This document shows, piece after piece, positions 55,210-64,000 of a DNA stretch of 64,000 nt. The position numbers and the translations under genes are program-made. The DNA comes from Phytopythium helicoides (Eukaryota > Oomycota > Peronosporomycetes > Pythiales > Pythiaceae): positions 1 to 64,000 of the forward strand of contig JANFNE010000005.1 in assembly GCA_024867545.1 (NCBI GenBank), written 5' to 3'. The notes under the pieces were generated by a model. That model saw only the letters and a list, made by a program, of their open reading frames with translations. It did not search any database and was not told the DNA's origin. Each line of letters opens with the position of its first letter. The stretch's first letter is position 1.

Positions 55210-56045
55210 CTATCTAGACAGCGTATGGATGACCTTCAGCACGTCCTCGAACTCAATGCTCTCCTGAACCTTGGCCGGCCGCATCTGGTTAGACTCGTTC
55301 GCCGTGATGGCAATCAGGTCGCCCTCGATGGCCCACCCCTCGGCTGCAGTCAATCAAGCGCAAGTAGCGTCAGACAAGAGTTGCACGAATTCTGCTCAGC
55401 TCTGTAGAAGGGAACGCACCCGCCACAGCGTCCTTGAGCTCGGCGTCCGAGATGTTGAGCTTGGCCTTGAGCACTGACGCGGCGATCGCGTTGTGGCTCT
55501 TGCTGACCGTCTCGAGGATGTAGGCGCGCACAGCCTGCTCGAAGCCGGCGACCGACTTGGCGAAGCTCAGGTCCTTGGTCCAGAACTCCTCAAACAGGCA
55601 TGACTGGAGCAGGAAACCAGCCTCAACAACCGCCGCCACATTAGCGTCCTGCAAAGGTCACCAGAGCTCTTTAGTCAGCGAGCAGGCAGTGGATCCGGGA
55701 GCAACCGATCGAGTGACGCACGTCGCGCAGGTCGGCGGGGATCATGGTGGTGGCACCCGTGAAGAAGGGCGAGGGCGAGGCCATGACGCCCTTGACCAGC
55801 ACCTTGGCCACGGCGTCGGCGCTGGCCTTGGCCGGGTGCACGAGGAAGAGCTTGAGCAGCTCCAGGTCGGCGTCGATGTCCACGCTGTTGCCCTTCACCT
55901 GCTCGTCCAGGTACTGCAGCAGCAGGTCGGCCACGCCCTCATCGAAGGCGCCGGCGCCCGCCGCGGCCGCCTGCAGCTTCTTCTGCACGTCGGAGGCGGC
56001 CGCAGCCGTGTAGTCCAGCGGCGTCTGCTGCGTGTACGCGGGCAT
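55210..56045 (-). CDS. EIF3K: Eukaryotic translation initiation factor 3 subunit K
   Basis: Three exons, 56045-55722, 55648-55420 and 55343-55210, give 228 aa, close to human eIF3k (218 aa). The order of conserved elements matches: VADLLLQYLDEQVKGNSVDI, DLELLKLFLVHPAKAS, VLVKGVMASPSPFF; then FEEFW, SVAGFEQAVRAYILETV, KAKLNISDAELKD and EGWAIEGDLI (winged-helix part). The PCI-like HEAT and WH folds bind other eIF3 subunits. Introns are 73 and 76 nt with good GTGCGT donors. Confidence 0.9.
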
Positions 56046-56520
56046 CTCGGTCGCTTGCTGTGGCGTCGGGAAAGGGAGGAAGGATGCCGCGGGCGTTCAA
56101 TTGCTGGTCGCGAGCACCCTGCCTCCCCATTCGACAAAACAGCGCGGATTCGAGCGGCGCTGGATTGGGTGAAATTCAAAATATAGGAGTTCTATTGGTT
56201 GAAAAAATGAGTAACTCGTTTGATTGGTTGAAATTGGGGTCAGCATCACGGTGAAGCCATGTCAGTGTGCTGGCAGTTGAAGCAAAACGTGTCCACACCT
56301 GCAATAGCAGGCAATCGGTAATGGATCGCTAGCTCGAGATGCATCGGCTTGCAACAGAAAATCTTGTCTGATATTGGTCTCAATAACGGACCAACGTTGT
56401 TGCCAGCAATGGACAAATGGCTGACTATTCCCGGCTCAAGTCACGATCTCAGCGCGCTATTTCCGATGCTGGTACTCACTGCCCCACAACTCCATCGGCT
56501 CGATCGCTGTCTACAGACAA
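56046..56520. promoter_or_regulatory. CCAAT-rich promoter region of eIF3k
   Basis: On the eIF3k coding strand, CCAAT boxes lie at 56164-56168, 56194-56198, 56223-56227 and 56233-56237. Two of these sit in a repeated TTGGTTGAAA word. They are 120-190 nt upstream of the ATG. Nothing else was recognised to 56520. Confidence 0.5.
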
Positions 56521-56916
56521 ATGCGCGGTGACAACCAAGCTGCTGAGCTCTCTCACCCGCCAGCGAGCGACCGGAAGGGCCGTGCGATGCAGCACCCGCC
56601 CAGCCAACACCTTAGCCGTCCAGCGTCGGCTCAACGCCCCACATCGACCTTCCTAGAGAGCAGCGCGAGTGTTCAGGAAGGCGCTCGCTCTTCAGCACTG
56701 ACGAGCTCACCCTCACCCCCATCCTCAGCCTCATCGGTCCGATTGGGCAAACTCGACGCTTCGCGGAACTCGCCAGAGCTTCAGCTTCCAGACGAGCGGC
56801 CCGTCGTGGTGCTGCGCCGCTGTGACGACGTGCACGTGCGCACCGGCGGGTTCCAGAAGATCGAGGAGGCCGCGCACCGCATGGACCAGCGGCGTCGCGG
56901 CCGTCGCAGCGACTGA
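56521..56916 (+). CDS. Small hypothetical protein
   Basis: An open frame of 131 codons from ATG 56521, or 109 from ATG 56587. The first two-thirds are Ser/Pro-rich and disordered. The end (DERPVVVLRRCDDVHVRTGG, FQKIEEAAHRMDQRRRGRR) looks more ordered and basic, with no recognised domain. Codon use in that end is GC-rich like its neighbours. It could be a real small gene or a chance frame. Confidence 0.35.
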   Translation: MRGDNQAAELSHPPASDRKGRAMQHPPSQHLSRPASAQRPTSTFLESSASVQEGARSSALTSSPSPPSSASSVRLGKLDASRNSPELQLPDERPVVVLRRCDDVHVRTGGFQKIEEAAHRMDQRRRGRRSD

Positions 56917-57283
56917 TCCATCTCCGCAGGATGGATGCATGGCGATCTTCGAGTGACGTAAGCGAGATAGGTACACTTGTGGGTTCCGAAAGGCTCGGGT
57001 TCCCCCTCTGTCCCTAATGCACCCCTCCTCCATCCCTCATGTAATCTACACATATTGGTCTTTGTATGCTCTTGTCCCGAATGTCCCTATAAAAAAGAAT
57101 CCAGGGCTGGTCGTTGAAGGAGAGAAAGGCCGCGGGGCGTGGAACCCCGCGGCTGCCATACTCAAGCGCATACGATCGCGGCTCTCATCACCTCCCGCGC
57201 CTGCGCGCAGCTCCCGCCCCGCCCAGAGACCAACGCGCGTTGCGGCGGCCACGAGGGCGACGCCAGCAGTCGAGCGCGCCGCC
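56917..57283. other. Gene-free spacer
   Basis: About 370 nt upstream of the TPR gene, without recognisable boxes or ORFs. Confidence 0.4.
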
Positions 57284-59634
57284 ATGGCCAACCACGAGCG
57301 CGGCCGCGAGGCCGAAGAGGACGAGGACGCGGCGGCGGCGGCGGCGGCGCAGCGCGAGCGAGAGGAGGCGCTCAAGCGCCAGGCCGACGCGCTGCTGCTG
57401 GCCGAGCGCCACGAGCAGGCGCTGCGTCTGTACCGCGAGCTGCTGGCGCACCTCACGCGCTCGCAGGTCAAGGTGGGAGGCGCTTTCGGGGGAACGCTGG
57501 TGGCGAGCTGCGGTGCTAACGACCGACCGGTGTGGACAGCTCCTGCTGCAGCGCGACCTGGTGATCTCGTGCCACATGAACATCCTCGCGGCGCTGAGCA
57601 AGCTCGAGCAGTGGCCGCTGGTGGTGGCAGACGCGACCACCACGCTCAACGTCATCCGTGAGCTCCAGGACGAGGCCGTGCGCCAGCACTTGGAGCCCAA
57701 GGACCCCGTGTTGTATGACCACGTGCAGGCGCGCGTCTTCTACTTCCGAGGATTCGCGCGCTTTCGACTTGGGGCGTTCGGCGCGGCGGATGCTGATTTC
57801 AAGGAGGCGATGAAATTTGCGCCAGAGGATGAGAGCATCCGTGAGGATTACGAAGAGCTCCAGGCCGCCGTTCAGGCAGAGCTCAAGGGTGGGTGATTGT
57901 TTCTTTGTGCGTCTCAAGGTTGCCAAATTAGCCCTAAATGCTGTTGAATCTCCAGTCCAGCAGCTATTGAGCGCTGCAATCAAGCAATTCCAGGCTCGCA
58001 AGTACAAGCTGGCCATCGAAACGTGCACAGCAGCTCTTTGCGACTCGCAGTCACTCGGCAAAGACGATTTGACAGGACTCATCCATGGGAACCTCGCGGC
58101 TATTCTCGTCAAAGCAAAGGATGACGTTCGGGCAGTGGAACACTATAAACGTGCTCTCCTTTTTGCTCAAAAGACGGTCGCACCTGGAGGTAACCCAACT
58201 CAGGCCCAGCATGAGCGCATTTTCGACCTGCTCGACGCACTTGCTGGATGTTACTCGCGCAGGAAGGATTATAGCTCTGCACTATCGGTTATTGACGACC
58301 AAATTCGTCGATTTCCTGATTGTCCGGGCAGGAAAGACCGCGAATCCATGATGTATCTCAACGGTGGACGCGTCTGTTGTACGCTGGGAAAGTTCGACCA
58401 AGCTGAAAAACACCTGCGCCTTGCCAAGACAGCGGCATCGAAGGCGGGACAAACGGAGATTGAACTGAACGCAGCGTATTGGCTCAGTCGCGCTCTTTCA
58501 GAGACGGGCAACGCAGTGGACGCAATTTCTGTGCTTGATGGTGCAATCCCAACGGCAGAGCAGCAACAACCAGAAAATGTTGAGCTGATTGGAAAGCTTC
58601 TGCTGGCACGACTCGAGTGGTTAAACCCAACACAGCCTGGAAAGGACGAAGCGCCGAAGGAACTCACTCCGAAACGCATCGCACAGCTTTGGCATACCTA
58701 CGATTACTTCGAGAAGAAGCGATACGTTCATGGCCAACTTTGTGCATGTGATGCACTCGTTAGCGCGCTGTGCTCGGTGAATTCCACCGAACCACGATCT
58801 ATTGGGACATCTAGTAGCGACGAAGTTCAAGAGAGTGAAGTATTTCGAGCTCTTCGCGTCGTCGACACTGTGAGCATCGGGAAGCTCCCTGTGGAGGATG
58901 CTAGCATCCTGATTCGCTTGGTGTTTCTCAAGGTTGATCTGCTATTGGTTGACCCCCAGCGTCGCCATGAAGCGAAAATGCTACTTGCAAAGACACTTCG
59001 CAGTCTCCAGACTCCAGGACGGAACGAAGTGTCACGACGCCAAAAGTTTCGTGCCGCAGCTTTACATCGCCTGGTGGAGATTGTGCAGTGTGAAGCTGGG
59101 GAAGAAGATCCTGACGAAGAGGTCTACGAGTACTTGGAGGAAGCTACTGATTTGCTCCGCCGTGAGAAAGATACCGATCCAAGTGCGTCCGTGGCATTGG
59201 GTGAGTTGCTGCGCAGAATTGCGCGGTTCAAAGCGTCCAGGGGAGAGGTCGAGGACGCAGAGGTGTTACTGCAAGAAAGTGCCGAGCTCCCTGGAGGCCA
59301 GGTTATTCCAGCGCTACTCCCGTTGTGCGTTGTTCAATTGCGTCAAGGAAAGCTGCATGAAGCAGGGAAAACAATGAAGCTGATGGAGACACTTGCCGAC
59401 GCAAACGAGTGGAAGGAGCTGGCTGTTATCAAAGATCAATTGAACGCCGCCGCTAAGGCCAAGGAGGAAACTCGCCGGGCAAGCAAACGGAAAGGATCGA
59501 AAGGTACGCAGAAGGATGCTGATGTCGACACAGGAACAGTGTCCACAGCTGCCTGCTGGTGGGAGCGGTATCTGTGGTTGCCATTGAGCCTTTGCGCGGT
59601 TTTGGTGGCGACGCTAGTTGCGTTATGGCTCTGA
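57284..59634 (+). CDS. TPR-repeat protein with C-terminal membrane anchor
   Basis: Three exons, 57284-57472, 57540-57888 and 57956-59634, about 738 aa. After an Ala/Glu-rich start, repeated helix pairs of the tetratricopeptide type run from residue 30 to about 330 (ALLLAERHEQALRLYRELL, FRGFARFRLGAFGAADADFK, AIETCTAALCDSQSL, HYKRALLFAQKT, YSRRKDYSSALSVIDDQI, LGKFDQAEKHLRLAKTAA). More degenerate helical repeats follow to residue 670. The last 25 residues are hydrophobic (WLPLSLCAVLVATLVALWL) with no tail after them, a classical tail anchor facing the cytosol. Splice phases join KVQQLLSAAIKQF cleanly. Receptor or co-chaperone at ER, peroxisome or mitochondrion is inferred; identity unknown. Confidence 0.75.
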
Positions 59635-59717
59635 AGCAGTGGTAGGTTTGTATCTGTTGCTCGCATGTAAAGACTAGTTCCATAGGAAAAGGAGATCGAT
59701 TCACTCTGTTGCGTAGT

Positions 59718-60287
59718 TTATTTTTCTTCGTGGTGATCGTCGTCCTCGGGGGTGTCCTTGCAGCTCTTGTCACTCGGCACATCGTTGGTGCTTTCATCGT
59801 CATTTTCATCTTCGTCATCGTCTTCCTCGTCATCCTCCTCGCTGTCGTCGTCCTCCGATCCTTCTTCGTCGTCCTCACTATCTTCACCATCTTCACCGTC
59901 CTCTCCTTGGTCTTCTTTCTCGGCTTCCCGCTCTGTTGCCCACACGTGCGTTATGCTCCGAACCTGACGTTAGAATCTAACTTAGATGGTCCCCAGCCTT
60001 ACGCACCCATTGCCTCTTTGAGCGTCAGTGCTGCCATCAGGTCCTTCACAAGAGCGTTCTCCGGCTCGCTATCTAGAACTGCGAAGACCACCATTTCACG
60101 TCAGCTTTGTTCTTGTAGTCAATAAAAACTGCGTAGCCAACGTACTCTGTCGAGCGGTGTCGACCGCCTCTGCTGTCTCGTGGGCTTGAATGTGGGCCAG
60201 CAAACTTGTCAGCAGCGGCAATGGAGCCTTGCCTGCCGCCCACGCTCCATGTTCTTCTTCGCTCCATTCAGCCTGCTTGGCCTCCAT
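59718..60287 (-). CDS. Small helical protein with long acidic tail
   Basis: Proposed exons 60287-60146, 60078-60003 and 59955-59718, about 151 aa. Exon joins give AEAVDTARQILDSEPENALV, KDLMAALTLKEAMGAITHVW and ATEREAEKEDQGEDGED, then a run of about 40 Asp/Glu/Ser residues. Splice signals are GTACGT, then GTAAGG, with CTGAC and CTAAC branch sites. The second intron is only 47 nt. The frame is open upstream to 60356 (TRTGRDQQWKQIATK), so the true start may be in an undetected upstream exon. Acidic tails of this kind occur in histone chaperones and nuclear proteins, but no family was recognised. Confidence 0.5.
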
Positions 60288-60489
60288 CTTGGTCGCAATT
60301 TGCTTCCACTGCTGGTCGCGACCGGTGCGCGTAGGCGTCGGTTCGCCCCCAAACAAAAACGCACAAGCAAAGCATTGCGTCGATAGATGGCTACATACTC
60401 GCTACATACTCGCAGAATATGGCTACATTACTCTCGAACGCCTCTCACACTCCATTTCACTTCATTCCACCCAACTAGCTCACACATAC

Positions 60490-61404
60490 TCAAAGCTTGG
60501 CCGCCTCGAACTTGGCCGTCGAAATGTCGTTGCTCTCCTTGCCGCGGCGCGCGAAACAAGAGAGGGCGATAATGAGCGCCGCGAGCACAGCGACCAGCAG
60601 TCCCATCACGGCGAGAGATTGTCCCCAGCCGATGGCCACGTCCAGGAAGATGGTGCGGCATTGCTCGTAGGGAGAGCCCGAGTACGTGTTACTCGAAGTC
60701 GTGCCCGCCAGCATCCCGGCGCACCAGACGCTAGTGGCGCTCGTGCGCGGGCACGTGTCCTCGGCCCACATTAGGATCTTCTCGTACTGTGAGAAGGCCG
60801 TCGAGGCGTTGCACGCAGCGCAGACCGTGTCCATGCCAGTCACGAGCGACTCGTACTCATCGCAGAGCGAGGCGATACCAGTCGTGTTGGGCAGCATGCT
60901 AACCATGGCCGCGCTGGCCGTGGGCACAAAGAGCTGGAAGACGGTCTGCGCCGACGCGTTGTTGCAGAAGTAGTAGCCCTCGGCGAAGCAATAGACTTCG
61001 TTGAAGGCCGCGCCGAGCTTCTCCTCCGAGTCTGCAGCTGGGTACGTCTCGTTCTCCCACTCGGCAAGCTTTGCCTTGTACGAAAAAGCCGTGCCGCCCA
61101 CGACGCCAAAGGCAGACATGGCCACAATCATGATGACCGCGTACGCAAGCAGCAGCACGCGGTTCTGTAGCACGGCGCCAACGCATCCGAGCACGGCAAG
61201 TACGACGGCACCGCCGCCGAGCACCTTGACTGCCGTGACGATGCCCTCCGCAGTGGAGGCGTACTGCGTGTCTGCGAGCGCATCGGTCCAGCCGGAGTTC
61301 TGCAGGCTGAAGGTGAAGCTCAGCAGCAGCGCGCCGCCCACGAGGAACCCGAGGTTCACGATCACCATGAGGATGCCCGCGGGGGTCAGTCGGCGGAGGA
61401 ACAT
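60490..61404 (-). CDS. Tetraspanin-like membrane protein
   Basis: An intronless 304-aa protein with four transmembrane segments: about 10-32 (GILMVIVNLGFLVGGALLLS), 58-80, 85-107 (LLLAYAVIMIVAMSAFGVV) and 262-285 (SLAVMGLLVAVLAALIIALS). The large loop between helices 3 and 4 (about 150 aa) has several Cys, including a CAAC-like pair in VCAACNAS, plus NxS/T sites. The short tail is cytosolic. This is tetraspanin topology, though the CCG motif is not exact. Role as a membrane organiser is inferred. Confidence 0.75.
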   Translation of the reverse strand: MFLRRLTPAGILMVIVNLGFLVGGALLLSFTFSLQNSGWTDALADTQYASTAEGIVTAVKVLGGGAVVLAVLGCVGAVLQNRVLLLAYAVIMIVAMSAFGVVGGTAFSYKAKLAEWENETYPAADSEEKLGAAFNEVYCFAEGYYFCNNASAQTVFQLFVPTASAAMVSMLPNTTGIASLCDEYESLVTGMDTVCAACNASTAFSQYEKILMWAEDTCPRTSATSVWCAGMLAGTTSSNTYSGSPYEQCRTIFLDVAIGWGQSLAVMGLLVAVLAALIIALSCFARRGKESNDISTAKFEAAKL

Positions 61405-62887
61405 GGCTGCGGGCTGTCTGGCGACTCGGCTAAAGACTGGAGTTGGACTGGAGGTATGGAGAGAGGCCTCGAGGGCGAGGAGCTGCTCGTCGACCAGAGA
61501 GGGTGAGCGCTCACGACGAAGGCGGAATGGAGCTCTTGGCGACTTGGTGGTGACATCCGTGTCAGTTAGCTAGCCGGTTTACACTCGGAGTTTGTATGTC
61601 TGACTAAGTGTAGAGGCCTCTTCTGCAAAGCCAGCTGGCATCAATGATGGACCGCCGGGATTGGACGAAAACCGGATGGATGAGCCTTTACATTGGCCCA
61701 AATTCCGGTGGGTTAACACCTAGAGAACCAAAGTTCACTTGGGCCTGTAGCGCCAGCAGGAAACCTACTGCTACTGCTGCTGCAGCAGCAGCAAAGTCCC
61801 TGCCGACAGGTCTCCGAGACGAAGGCGGCGCCTCTTGTGCTGCGCGTGTGGTCGCTGGAAAGCGCCCGACAACTGGTTGCGCTGCACGTTGATGATCTTG
61901 AGATGCGACGATCCCGCACTTGGAGAGCTTTCAGGACGAAGGCAGCGTGCTCCCGCAGTCTTTCTGTCTCGGAAGACGACTGCGCAAGAGGAAGCACAGC
62001 GCGCAGCGCATCGACCGCCGCACGCTCCCTCATCCGCTCTCGAACTCGTGCACGTCGTGAAGCCACGCGTGGCTACCTTGACTTGGATACGTCGCGCTTG
62101 ACACCCTTCGTGGCCGATCACCCCTGCCGCTGGCTTGACAGACTCCGATGTCGCCGCGGCGAAGACCTTGGAAGGGTCTGGAGGCTTGGAGCGGGGCCCC
62201 GGGTCGTGAGCCGGGAAATGCGGCCGCTTGGACTCCATCTTGCAAATTCACGACTGAGGGGAAAAGCACCATGCGAGTCGAATGCCGAGAGCGCAAGTTG
62301 AAGTCCTCAAACTTTCGTGACATCCCTCCTTTTTCACTTGCGAAATGAATTGAAAGTCGGGTGAACTCCATCCTCCTGCCTCTATCGTTCCTGCGAGCAG
62401 CCAGGACTCGACACTTTGTTGCATGGAAGTACGGTCGCAAGCGGCAGAGCGAAGATGCAGGCTTGCGAACCTGTGGGTAGGCATCCACGATACAACCAAT
62501 GAGCTCTCGGCAAACCTTCTACGTGACCGAGGACTCCAGCAGCGTCTTTGTGTCGCCTTGGCTGTCCTTATGACGCTCTGCTGCTTGCTGGGCTCCTGGC
62601 ACTCCATGCCAATGAGAAACAAAGCATGCATGCAAAGACTATCGCTTGCAGTTCATGTACTTATGTCGTAAGATACGACGTTGGGAACCAAGGTGTTAAC
62701 AGCAAAAATACCGGTGCTGTTGATTCGATACCGGTAGAATTCTGTTTATGGCTGCTTTGTGATTGTGGCCGCGTTGAAGTTCACAGCCACGGACGACGGC
62801 AGGCAGCTCGATGCGGTCTCAAACTCACGTCACTTTCCAACTCGCAACCAGTCCACCAGCCTCGCAACAACCCCAGCAAAACTTGCC
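61405..62887. other. 1.5-kb gene-free region with a doubtful ORF
   Basis: This lies between the divergent tetraspanin and SDR genes. ATTGG at 61660-61664 may serve the tetraspanin promoter. A minus-strand ATG frame at 62238-61771 (155 codons, MESKRPHFPAHD) overlaps another minus frame reading RRARVRERMRERAAVDALR and ETERLREHAAFVLKAL. The latter is helix-loop-helix-like. A 49-nt intron could join them, but the spacing is not canonical bHLH and the downstream end is unclear, so no gene is called. The rest is blank. Confidence 0.35.
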
Positions 62888-63694
62888 ATGTCTCTCGCTG
62901 GCAAGCTCGTTGTGATCACCGGTGCGTCCATGGGGATCGGCGCTGCTACTGCGCTGCGTCTCGCAATGGAAGGCGCCTCGATTGTTCTGCTGTCGCGGTC
63001 CGAAGGCAAACTCGCGGAGATCGCCAAGCTCATCAAAGAGAAGGCTCCAGGCTCACCCCAGGTCCGCTACTTCGCCGTCAATGTCCAGGATCATGCGGCA
63101 CTCGCTGCTGCCATGGGTGCCGTTGTGAAGGAGTTTGGCACCCCCATTGACGTGCTGGTCAACAACGCCGGACTTGCGATCGGAGCCCCAGCAACGTTCC
63201 CTAAGCAGTCGATTGCTGATATTACAACAATGCTGGCGACAAATTTGAACGGCGTCATGTTTGCTGCCCATGCCGCTCTCAACGAAGGTCTCATGCTCAA
63301 GCACCAGCGCGGCACGATTCTGAATGTGACGTCAGTGACTGCTCTGGAGGCTCCTCCTTTCCCCGGAGAAGCTGTCTACCATTCCGTCAAAGCCGCACAA
63401 GAAGCATTCTCCAATTCACTCCGTATCGAGCTCAGTGGTACGAACATTCGCGTCGCAGTTATTCGTCCAGGCGTTGTTGCCACCAACTTCCACGAGCTGC
63501 GTGTTGGATACGACAGCGACAAGTACAACGATTTCATTCGCGGATATGAGCCGCTTGTCGCCGCGGACGTGGCCGATGCCATTGCTTGGATGCTCTCCAC
63601 GCCAGAACGAGTGACAGTCAAGGCTCTTGATGTCGTGCCGACCGCGCAGCGTAGCCTGACAGTATTTGACCGCACTTGGAGCGACCGCAACTAA
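62888..63694 (+). CDS. Classical short-chain dehydrogenase/reductase
   Basis: A 268-aa intronless NADP(H)-type SDR. It shows TGASMGIGAATA (cofactor glycine motif), an Arg/Ser after strand 2 in LLSRSEGKL (NADPH preference), VLVNNAGLAIGAPA, NVTSVTALEAPPFPG with the catalytic Ser, and YHSVKAAQEAFSNSLRIEL with the catalytic Tyr-x3-Lys. IRPGVVATNF follows. The layout resembles the YdfG / serine 3-dehydrogenase group that oxidises small hydroxy acids, but the substrate is not certain. Start ATG at 62888 (MSLAGKLVVITG); the frame is open upstream without support. Confidence 0.9.
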   Translation: MSLAGKLVVITGASMGIGAATALRLAMEGASIVLLSRSEGKLAEIAKLIKEKAPGSPQVRYFAVNVQDHAALAAAMGAVVKEFGTPIDVLVNNAGLAIGAPATFPKQSIADITTMLATNLNGVMFAAHAALNEGLMLKHQRGTILNVTSVTALEAPPFPGEAVYHSVKAAQEAFSNSLRIELSGTNIRVAVIRPGVVATNFHELRVGYDSDKYNDFIRGYEPLVAADVADAIAWMLSTPERVTVKALDVVPTAQRSLTVFDRTWSDRN

Positions 63695-63856
63695 CAGCTA
63701 GCGTCACGCATGCAGTAGCTGGCAGCGCTTTGCAACAAAAACGAAGATCAACAAATCAAATGAGGGTCTTGAAAGAAAGGACATGTTGCTGATTTTGAGC
63801 GATGACCAACATCATAAACGCATTCCTGCTCACTGCACCGCAGCCTTTCTGCTGTC

Positions 63857-64000
63857 TTATGGAGTAGCCACATCTTCCGCATTGGACTTCGCAATCGCCG
63901 TTTTCTTGGCGACTGCACTTGGAAGTCCATGCGGATAGTCGACCTGTTCACGCTCTCGCGCGTCAGCTCCAAGCCAAAGCAGATCTGGGCGGCTGTAGTG
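63857..64000 (-). CDS. C-terminal end of a gene running off the right edge
   Basis: The minus-strand frame starting at the window edge is open for 47 residues and ends with TAA at 63857-63859. It reads YSRPDLLWLGADAREREQV, then AVAKKTAIAKSNAEDVATP. The sequence looks like a genuine hydrophilic C-terminus and is convergent with the SDR gene, but it is too short to identify. An alternative minus frame (74 codons from 63972) is arginine-rich and less protein-like. Confidence 0.5.
   Translation of the reverse strand, partial: HYSRPDLLWLGADAREREQVDYPHGLPSAVAKKTAIAKSNAEDVATP

Noticed and set aside
1..64000. Transposons, CRISPR arrays, tRNA or rRNA genes
   Set aside because: No transposase/reverse-transcriptase motifs, no regular direct repeats with spacers, and no tRNA cloverleaf or rRNA-like sequence was recognised on reading. 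A tRNAscan-SE/RepeatMasker run would settle this.

Overview
The window is nuclear DNA of an oomycete (stramenopile), most likely a Pythium/Phytophthora relative. The evidence is the compact GC-rich layout, about 30 genes alternating on both strands, and about 48 inferred introns that are nearly all 47-80 nt with GTRNGT-like donors and CTRAC/CTAAC branch sites. Two START-like/FYVE proteins, a GH17 beta-glucanase with a Thr/Pro tail, and a BBSome subunit (a zoospore with a flagellum) also fit. No rRNA, tRNA, CRISPR or transposon was recognised.

Layout. 1-8.2 kb, minus strand: the splicing helicase DDX46/Prp5 and a START-FYVE-FIST protein. 8.8-14.3 kb, plus strand: an F-box protein, BBS1, and a secreted GH17 glucanase. 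14.4-27.6 kb: TAF6, a 1,813-aa intronless LRR/coiled-coil/C2 protein, a conserved unknown gene shared with plants, a small LRR protein, and a second START-FYVE-like protein. 28.9-39.3 kb: a tandem GNAT pair, then five minus-strand genes: a membrane-anchored Hsp70 ATPase-domain protein, a CFAP97-like protein, a methyltransferase-like protein with an acidic insert, an NhaC-type antiporter and a CPBP/CAAX-protease-like membrane protein. 39.9-50.2 kb, plus strand: a disordered protein with RP(I/V)AIRP repeats, a UDP-glucuronate 4-epimerase, and two tandem S9 peptidases, the second broken by one in-frame TAA. 50.5-64 kb: FCP1 (CTD phosphatase) head to head with UTP15, eIF3k, a small unknown ORF, a tail-anchored TPR protein, a small acidic-tail protein, a tetraspanin, an SDR dehydrogenase, and the 3' end of a gene running off the right edge.

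The genes do not form one pathway. Most are housekeeping: splicing (DDX46), transcription (TAF6, FCP1), ribosome biogenesis (UTP15) and translation initiation (eIF3k). Others suggest cilium function (BBS1, the CFAP97-like gene, perhaps the LRR-C2 protein), lipid/membrane sensing (the two FYVE proteins), wall biology (GH17, UDP-sugar epimerase) and peptide turnover (S9 pair). Gene-free stretches are mostly 0.1-0.7 kb, with four of 1.3-1.7 kb. Many promoters carry several CCAAT boxes.

Exon boundaries were deduced by hand from splice motifs, reading-frame phase and family conservation. Each join was checked to keep frame, but none is backed by transcript data.
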